Below are positions 58,535 through 64,000 of a stretch of 64,000 nt of DNA, piece after piece. Position numbers and translations under genes: made by a program. The DNA comes from Lewinellaceae bacterium (GTDB taxonomy: Bacteria > Bacteroidota > Bacteroidia > Chitinophagales > Saprospiraceae): the NCBI GenBank assembly GCA_016710765.1, contig JADJUJ010000001.1, positions 558,001 through 622,000 of the forward strand, given 5' to 3'. Position 1 is the first letter of the stretch; each line of letters begins with the position of its first letter. The notes under the pieces are model-generated. The model did no database searches. It was not told the DNA's origin and saw only the letters and a program-made list of their open reading frames with translations.

Positions 58535-60745
58535 ATGCGTTTTTTTTGGACTCTTATGACCCTGGGATTGCTGATCGGCCCGTTGGCGGCACAAAAAGCC
58601 ATTACGCTGGAGGATATCTGGCAAAACGACACCTATAAAACCGAGGGCATCCCCGGGTTCAATTTCCGCAAAGACGGGGTGCACTATACCCTGCTCACCA
58701 AGGGCCGCATTGAGGAGTACGACCTGCGCACGGGTGAAAAAACCCGCATATTGTTTGACGCCACGGCAGTGGAAACCGATGCAGCCGATTGGACAGGTGC
58801 TTTCGACAGCTACAGCTTCAGTCCGGATGAAACCCAACTCTTGCTGGCCACCCAAACCGAACCCATATACCGCCGCAGCCGGCAGGCGCAGTATTTTGTT
58901 GTCAATCTGGAGAACGCATCGCTGCAGCGACTGTACATCGGCAAAAAACAGCGGTATGTAACCTTTTCTCCTGACGGGAGTAAAGTAGCGTTTGTTGTTC
59001 AAAACGACCTTTACTTCTACGAGCCAAGCACGGGTAAAACCACAAGGGTAACCAACGACGGCTTGCCCAACAGCATCATTAATGGTGCGCCCGATTGGGT
59101 GTATGAAGAAGAATTTTCGCTGGTGCGGGCCTTCGAATGGAGTCCCGACGGACAGCAGCTGGCTTGGCTGCGCTTCGATGAAACGGCTGTGCCCTCTTAC
59201 GCCATGGAGGAATTTAAAGGCGGGATGTACCCCGAATTCGAGACCTTTAAATACCCCAAGGTGGGTGAAAAAAACTCGGTAGTGTCAGCCTGGATCTACC
59301 ACCTCACCAGTGGTAAAAAAACCGAAGTGCAGTGTACCGATGAGTACCTTCCCCGCATTTGCTGGACCCCCGGCAACGTCCTTTGTGTTACGGCCATGAA
59401 CCGCCACCAAAACCAGTTGAAGCTCCTGCTGGTAGACGCAGCAACAGGACATTGTAACCCTTTGCTGGAGGAGAAGAGCCCGTATTACCTGGACTTGCAG
59501 GAGCCCAAATTTCTTGCCGATGGCGCAGGTTTTATCTGGACCAGCGACAAAAGCGGATTCCGGCATCTTTATTTGTATGGCATGGACGGTCAGGAGGCCA
59601 AAGCACTGAGCAAAGGAAAATTCGATGTCACCGATTATTATGGTGTTGATGAAAAAAATGGCCTGCTCTATTATCAGGCAGCGGGGAAAAATCCGATGCA
59701 GCGGGAAATTTACAGCGTCAACCTGAAGGGTAAAAAGACGCGCGAAGTTGCTACCCCGGGCGGATTTTGCTCCGCGCAATTCAGCAGCACATTCGATTAT
59801 TTTGTCCAAAATTTTTCCACCCTCAACGCAGCACCACAATACAGCGTTTGCAACAGTAAGGGGCAATTGGTGCGTAAACTGGAGCAAAACCAAGCCCTTC
59901 GCGAAATGCAGTCCGCCTGCGCAGTAGCCCCAGCCGCTTTTTTTGAAGTGCCGCTGAAAAACGTGCCGGCGCCCGACGGGACCTGGAGTGGTTCCCTGAA
60001 TGGATGGATGATTCGGCCGCAAGGCGCCCAATATGAGGGGAAGCAACTGCCGGTACTGATGTTTGTTTACGGCGGCCCTGGAAGTCAGCAGGTGCTCGAC
60101 CAATGGAAGGGCGCGAACTACTGGTGGTTCCAGATGCTGGCGCAGCAGGGATATGTGGTGGCTTGTGTCGACAACCGCGGTACAGGTGCACGGGGTGAAT
60201 ATTTTAAAAAAATGACCTACCTCCATCTTGGGCAATATGAAACGGCAGACCAGATATCCGCTGCAAAATACCTTGGCACCCTGCCGTTTGTGGATTCTAC
60301 CCGGATTGGCATTTTCGGCTGGAGCTATGGCGGGTACATGTCTTCGCTGTGTATGCTGAAAGGAGGAGATGTTTTCAAAGCAGGTATCGCTGTGGCGCCG
60401 GTCACCGACTGGCGCTGGTACGACAACATTTACACCGAGCGCTATATGCAAACCCTGGAGGAAAATAAAGCAGGTTATGAAGATTTTGCGCCGGCACAAT
60501 TAGCGGAAGGCCTGAAAGGCAGTTATTTGCTGGTACATGGCCTGGCCGACGATAATGTGCACTTTCAGCATTCGGCTGAAATGGCCAACGCGTTGATTGC
60601 TGCCAACAAGCCATTCGACAGCATGTTGTATCCCAATCGGAATCACAGCATCGGCGACAGTGCTGCCAAACTGCATTTGTATCGCTTGATGACGCGGTTT
60701 TTAAACGAGCATTTGAAGGGCACGTTGGATTTGGAAAGACCTTAA
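58535..60745 (+). CDS. Dipeptidyl peptidase IV-type S9 serine peptidase
   Basis: The 736-residue exported enzyme has a signal peptide (MRFFWTLMTLGLLIGPLAAQ), an eight-bladed propeller (about 60-480) and an alpha/beta-hydrolase domain. The triad is Ser597 (GWSYGGY), Asp672 (HGLADDNVHF) and His704 (NRNHSIGD). The double-Glu motif that binds the substrate N-terminus is present in DWVYEEEFSLVRAFEW. It should remove X-Pro or X-Ala dipeptides from peptides in the periplasm, downstream of secreted proteases. The frame is open from 58376, but ATG 58535 gives the signal peptide. Confidence 0.95.
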   Translation: MRFFWTLMTLGLLIGPLAAQKAITLEDIWQNDTYKTEGIPGFNFRKDGVHYTLLTKGRIEEYDLRTGEKTRILFDATAVETDAADWTGAFDSYSFSPDETQLLLATQTEPIYRRSRQAQYFVVNLENASLQRLYIGKKQRYVTFSPDGSKVAFVVQNDLYFYEPSTGKTTRVTNDGLPNSIINGAPDWVYEEEFSLVRAFEWSPDGQQLAWLRFDETAVPSYAMEEFKGGMYPEFETFKYPKVGEKNSVVSAWIYHLTSGKKTEVQCTDEYLPRICWTPGNVLCVTAMNRHQNQLKLLLVDAATGHCNPLLEEKSPYYLDLQEPKFLADGAGFIWTSDKSGFRHLYLYGMDGQEAKALSKGKFDVTDYYGVDEKNGLLYYQAAGKNPMQREIYSVNLKGKKTREVATPGGFCSAQFSSTFDYFVQNFSTLNAAPQYSVCNSKGQLVRKLEQNQALREMQSACAVAPAAFFEVPLKNVPAPDGTWSGSLNGWMIRPQGAQYEGKQLPVLMFVYGGPGSQQVLDQWKGANYWWFQMLAQQGYVVACVDNRGTGARGEYFKKMTYLHLGQYETADQISAAKYLGTLPFVDSTRIGIFGWSYGGYMSSLCMLKGGDVFKAGIAVAPVTDWRWYDNIYTERYMQTLEENKAGYEDFAPAQLAEGLKGSYLLVHGLADDNVHFQHSAEMANALIAANKPFDSMLYPNRNHSIGDSAAKLHLYRLMTRFLNEHLKGTLDLERP

Positions 60746-60823
60746 TGCTGTGCAATGTATGACAATAATCATCGATATTGAGCAAGAAAATTACTGTAAA
60801 ACGACCGATCTTTGCACTTGAAT

Positions 60824-61768
60824 ATGAAAATACTGCATACAACAGGACTTGTTTTTGCCGCCATCGTCTTGCTTCTGGCCTTGGCGCCAGGCTATCGGCC
60901 CATTTCGGAACCAACTGCAGCCGAGCTGGGCAAGAAACTGTTTTCTGATCCGATCCTGTCTTCGAATCGGACGCAGAGCTGTGCTAGTTGCCACCGGCCC
61001 GAATTTGCATTTTCGGATACTTCTTCCGTGAGTTTTGGTGCGGAAGGACAGTTGGGTAGCCGCAATACACCGGGAATCACCAACATGAGTTTTAGGAGCC
61101 ATTTCTTTTGGGATGGTCGCGCTGGAACGCTGCAGCAGCAGGTATTGATGCCGATTGCAAACCCCGTAGAGATGAACCTGTCGGTTGCAGATGCCGTACG
61201 ACGTTTGCGTGCCGACGAATCGTATGTGGTCTTATTCCGAAAGGTATACAACGCAGCGCCGGATTCTGTCAACCTGGCTGCAGCCCTAACGGCTTTCATT
61301 GAAACCCTGGAAACAGGTAATACGGCTTTCGACCGTTGGGCCGAAGGCGATACCACCGCCATGAGTGCCTCAGCCCTTCGGGGCAGGGATCTTTTTTTGG
61401 TAAAGGCAAAATGCTTTGATTGCCATTTTGGTCCGGATTTTACGGGCGACGAATTCAGAAATATTGGTTTATACGATGGCCAGCGCCTGACCGATACCGG
61501 CCGGTTTGCCATCTCCCAAGACAGCCTTGATCTTGGCCGGTTTAAAGTGCCCGGTTTGCGCAATGTAGCCCTCACCGCTCCCTATATGCACGACGGTTCT
61601 TTCAAAACGCTCCGGCAGGTGATTGACTATTACGACAACCCCAATCATTTCGAGCCCAATGCCGTTAACAGGGATACGCTTTTGGCCCAACCGCTGGGTT
61701 TAAGCGAACAGGAAAAGTTGGATCTGGAAGCCTTTATGCTCGCCCTGACCGATAAAATCTTCGAGTAG
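60824..61768 (+). CDS. Di-heme cytochrome c peroxidase / MauG-family protein
   Basis: The 314-residue exported protein has an N-terminal signal (about 1-22). Two c-heme motifs are present: SCASCHRPE (N-terminal heme) and KCFDCHFGP (C-terminal heme). Conserved loops include NTPGITNMSF, FFWDGRAGTLQQQ, KVPGLRNVALTAPYMHDGSF and LREV-type endings. CcpA enzymes reduce hydrogen peroxide in the periplasm; MauG relatives oxidise protein or small substrates. The family cannot be split further here. A near-match -7 element (GATCTTTG, 60807-60814) supports ATG 60824 over the earlier TTG. It is convergent with the next gene, 6 nt between stops. Confidence 0.92.
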   Translation: MKILHTTGLVFAAIVLLLALAPGYRPISEPTAAELGKKLFSDPILSSNRTQSCASCHRPEFAFSDTSSVSFGAEGQLGSRNTPGITNMSFRSHFFWDGRAGTLQQQVLMPIANPVEMNLSVADAVRRLRADESYVVLFRKVYNAAPDSVNLAAALTAFIETLETGNTAFDRWAEGDTTAMSASALRGRDLFLVKAKCFDCHFGPDFTGDEFRNIGLYDGQRLTDTGRFAISQDSLDLGRFKVPGLRNVALTAPYMHDGSFKTLRQVIDYYDNPNHFEPNAVNRDTLLAQPLGLSEQEKLDLEAFMLALTDKIFE

Positions 61769-61774
61769 GAAACC

Positions 61775-62227
61775 CTATATCCACTCTGGAAATTGTTCTA
61801 AAAACTTGAAGTTGCGCGCCTCATGGTCGATGGCGCAGCAAAAGGTTGACAAGCCATTGGTTACAGCCAAAAATGGAACTTGTAGCTGGAGGTTGTATGC
61901 GGCAGCCTGCTCAAAAGTATTTTGTGATATCCGGACCTTTGGTGATTTACACTCTACCAGTAACCAGGGTTTAATGCTGTCGTCGAAAACGACAATATCA
62001 CAACGTCGTTTCATACCATGAAGCATGATGCCAATCTCTACCCGTATTTTTTGAATGGGGTATTTCATGTCTACGAGAAGAAAATGTACCACCAACTGGC
62101 GCAGTAATTCCTCGGGTGTGAGCAAAATTAGCTTTTTCCTGACCGGGTCAAACACATAGTTTTTCCCCTCCGCTTGTTGAAGTCGGAGCTGGGGCTGAAA
62201 TTGCAGGAAATCAATCTCCAGTTGCAT
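61775..62227 (-). CDS. Solo type I restriction HSDR_N-domain protein
   Basis: The 150-residue protein consists of one PD-(D/E)xK-fold domain like the N-terminus of HsdR. Conserved acids are in RVEIGIML (Glu64), RRCDIVVFDD (Asp77) and LVECKSP (Glu92, Lys94), and QNTFEQAAAYN completes the fold. No methylase, specificity or helicase gene accompanies it. Stand-alone copies are common in Bacteroidota and of unknown role; nuclease activity is plausible from the intact residues. The start is an ATG at 62227. Confidence 0.88.
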   Translation of the reverse strand: MQLEIDFLQFQPQLRLQQAEGKNYVFDPVRKKLILLTPEELLRQLVVHFLLVDMKYPIQKIRVEIGIMLHGMKRRCDIVVFDDSIKPWLLVECKSPKVRISQNTFEQAAAYNLQLQVPFLAVTNGLSTFCCAIDHEARNFKFLEQFPEWI

Positions 62228-62318
62228 GTTAAAGGGTTGTTTTGGGTATAAACGCTGAAACGAATGTAATAATCCGGGTATTTTTTGGAAAATTGGAGCA
62301 GTTTCAAATATTCATACC

Positions 62319-63245
62319 ATGAAACAGCCATTTTGGTACATCATTGTTAACCCCGCTGCCGGTGGTGGGTTGGTTGGTCGCCGCTGGCCTGCAATCGAAG
62401 CGCTGCTGCAATCGATGGGCTTTTCTTACACGGTTAAATTTACAGAATATCGGGGTCATGCCACGCGGCTGGCCGACGATGGTATTCTGAATGGGTATCG
62501 ATTTCTCCTGGCTATTGGCGGTGATGGTACGAATCTGGAGGTAACCAATGGGATTTTACGCCAGCGCTTTGTTACCAGTACCGATATCACTTATGCTTTG
62601 ATGCCCCTGGGTACGGGAAACGACTGGGCCCGCAACTACCAATTGTCGTTTGAACCTCGCCAGCGATTGGAAAGTTTGCTTTCCTTGCGCACCACGGTCC
62701 AGGACGCCGGGTTGGTAAAATATATGGCGGAGGGGGAACATCGCGAACGATATTTTGTCAATGTAGCCGGCATGGCCTACGATGCTTTTTTGGTGCAGCA
62801 ACTCGAGCGGCATCCCCGGAAGCCATCCAAATTCCTCTATTTGATGTTGATAGGCCGGTATTTATTCGATTACCAAGTGTTGCCTGCACGCATTAAATTT
62901 AATGACCAAGCGGTAGAAGATCTTTTTTATACCATCAATGTCGGTATCTGCAAATACAGTGGCGGAGGCATGCAGGTGGTGCCTCAGGCAGTACCCGACG
63001 ACGGCCTGCTGGCCCTGACATTTGCCAGACGCATCCCAAAATGGGAGGTATTGCTGCAAACCGGCCGTTTTTACAAAGGCACCATCCTTGAGCATCCTAA
63101 GGTGGAAGGTTTTCAAAGTAAGGGCCCAATTTACATTGAGACGATAGGAGAAAACCCCACGCTGTTGGAGGCAGATGGCGAATTGTTGGGTCATTCCCCA
63201 GCCGAATTTACGATCATTGAAAAAGCGCTGAAGCTGGCGCTATAG
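62319..63245 (+). CDS. Diacylglycerol/lipid kinase family protein (YegS/BmrU-like)
   Basis: The 308-residue kinase has the DAGK catalytic domain: IVNPAAGGG, the glycine-rich GGDGTNLEVTNGIL and PLGTGNDWARN. A C-terminal beta-sandwich with VGICKYSGGGMQVVPQAVPDDGLL follows. It phosphorylates diacylglycerol, sphingoid or similar lipids with ATP at the membrane. The normal length is about 300. It is convergent with the DUF4293 gene; no lipid-synthesis partner is adjacent. The lipid substrate cannot be told from sequence. Confidence 0.92.
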   Translation: MKQPFWYIIVNPAAGGGLVGRRWPAIEALLQSMGFSYTVKFTEYRGHATRLADDGILNGYRFLLAIGGDGTNLEVTNGILRQRFVTSTDITYALMPLGTGNDWARNYQLSFEPRQRLESLLSLRTTVQDAGLVKYMAEGEHRERYFVNVAGMAYDAFLVQQLERHPRKPSKFLYLMLIGRYLFDYQVLPARIKFNDQAVEDLFYTINVGICKYSGGGMQVVPQAVPDDGLLALTFARRIPKWEVLLQTGRFYKGTILEHPKVEGFQSKGPIYIETIGENPTLLEADGELLGHSPAEFTIIEKALKLAL

Positions 63246-63251
63246 CGTCAA

Positions 63252-63700
63252 TCAACGCAGGCGGTCCATTGATTTTACCAGGTGTTCGTCTTTCCGAATA
63301 CCGCGCAAGGCCAGCCATTGGCCGACGATGGCGGCCACGGGTAGCGCCCATCCGGCCGCAAATTGGGCACTACCGCCTTCCGGAATAGCCTTCATGGTGA
63401 TGTTGGTGACCAAAGCCGCCAAGACCAGTAAAATATGCTGATCAGAATAGTGCCGCCAGTGAGTTTTGCTTGCAAGGGGCGGTTGCGGTACAAAAATACA
63501 GCCACCAGCGATACCAGTCCACCCAGCAGGGTGAGCCCGAGCAAACCGATGTTATCCAAAGGGTTGAGGACACCATCGGCCAATTGCGGTACGTTGTGCG
63601 CCAGGTTACCGTCTGGAGTTTGTAAATACGGCAGGCCGAATTGTCCAAAAAGTGCGCCGGATGCTACCAGCAGAAAGATAGATTGGATGCGTTGGATCAT
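63252..63700 (-). pseudogene. DUF4293-family membrane protein, frameshifted
   Basis: From ATG 63700, MIQRIQSIFLLVASGALFGQ runs through two membrane helices to GGTILISI. The frame then becomes nonsense and stops at 63392. The -1 frame from about 63435 continues ILLVLAALVTNITMKAIPEG and ends LRGIRKDEHLVKSMDRLR at a TGA (63252-63254), the typical DUF4293 ending. Adding one base near 63429-63437 restores a 149-residue, four-helix protein of normal family length. Function of the family is unknown. Confidence 0.85.
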
Positions 63701-63730
63701 ACTTTAAAAAAATTTCAAGGCAAAGGTAGC

Positions 63731-64000
63731 CTATTTGCGATTAAACCGCACCCTGGGATCTGCCCAGGCGTACAGCAGATCGCCCAGTAATTGACTTAAT
63801 ACGGTAATGAAAGCAATCATCATCAGAATGGCAAAAAGTACCGGATAATCGCGGGATATAAATGCGTCGGTCGTCTTCATACCCAGTCCGGGAAACTGAA
63901 ACATGGATTCTACTACCAAAGAGCCGGTGAACAGAAAAGGGATGATCTCCGCCAGCAGGGTAATCATGGGAAAGAGGGCATTTCTAAACCCATGTCGCCA
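63731..64000 (-). CDS. ABC transporter permease, DppB/OppB type (5' end beyond window)
   Basis: The frame runs from the right window edge to a stop at 63731 and gives 89 residues. WRHGFRNALFPMITLLAEI is the coupling (EAA-like) loop region of dipeptide/oligopeptide permeases. FQFPGLGMKTTDAFISRDYPVL and the final ADPRVRF complete the normal C-terminus. It would import peptides or nickel with a DppC-like partner and ATPases encoded outside the window. Confidence 0.88.
   Translation of the reverse strand, partial: WRHGFRNALFPMITLLAEIIPFLFTGSLVVESMFQFPGLGMKTTDAFISRDYPVLFAILMMIAFITVLSQLLGDLLYAWADPRVRFNRK

Noticed and set aside
59285..60499. 404-codon open frame antisense to the DPP4-type peptidase gene
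   Set aside because: It lies wholly opposite a gene with an intact catalytic triad and shows no domain of its own; a codon-bias shadow.

Overview
The window is a piece of a Bacteroidota chromosome, most likely from the Saprospirales (Haliscomenobacter/Lewinella type). The evidence is several exported proteins with type IX secretion (T9SS) C-terminal sorting tails, a protein combining choice-of-anchor V and SprB-like repeats, families largely confined to Bacteroidota (DUF5777, DUF2147, DUF4293, a pinensin-type leader peptide), TAnnTTTG-type -7 promoter elements, and almost no Shine-Dalgarno sequences. GC content is moderate (about 45-55 % in genes). It drops sharply at 28.0-28.65 kb and 56.4-57.9 kb.

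Layout. 0-13 kb: a T9SS tail at the left edge, carA, a crotonase, a VanX-type dipeptidase, an alpha/beta hydrolase, a sorbosone-dehydrogenase-like lipoprotein with a BASS transporter, a radical SAM/CreD pair and a secreted M4 metalloprotease. 13-19 kb: an RluB-type pseudouridine synthase with a tandem-repeat N-terminus and a 1435-residue SprB-like surface protein. 19-28 kb: a FadN-like/thiolase beta-oxidation pair, an OmpA-PD40 protein, threonine synthase, a hydrolase and heme A synthase. 28.0-28.65 kb: a gene-free AT-rich region with six exact DnaA boxes, read here as the chromosomal origin. Two identical GTTCCACGTGGAAC palindromes (parS-like) lie 3-4 kb to its left. 28.6-48.5 kb: SRAP protein, M23 peptidase, YceI with a divergent TetR regulator, UvrA, a cytochrome/OB-fold/DUF5777 operon, tRNA-Gln, an exported TPR-CHAT protein, a peroxiredoxin without its peroxidatic cysteine, a beta-mannosidase and CinA. 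48.6-64 kb: a LytTR regulator, a large helical protein (frameshifted), a pinensin-like precursor peptide, apaG-recX, an ECF sigma operon with a membrane-anchored beta-barrel protein, a low-GC patch of broken genes, a DPP4-type peptidase, a di-heme peroxidase, a solo HSDR_N nuclease-like protein, a lipid kinase, a broken DUF4293 gene and the end of an ABC permease.

Most notable are the oriC/parS segment, the cysteine-free RiPP-like precursor beside a LytTR regulator and a helical protein, the Cys-to-Trp peroxiredoxin, a self-contained ~200-nt transcription unit with no clear gene (55.33-55.57 kb), and a perfect 21-bp palindrome at 4.5 kb. Single-base frameshifts cluster in the right quarter (49.4, 56.4, 57.4-57.9 and 63.4 kb). 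They may be real decay or sequence errors, and each should be checked before calling a pseudogene. Several long open frames begin at TTG or GTG only as artefacts; starts given here were moved to the ATG supported by promoter position or signal peptide where possible.
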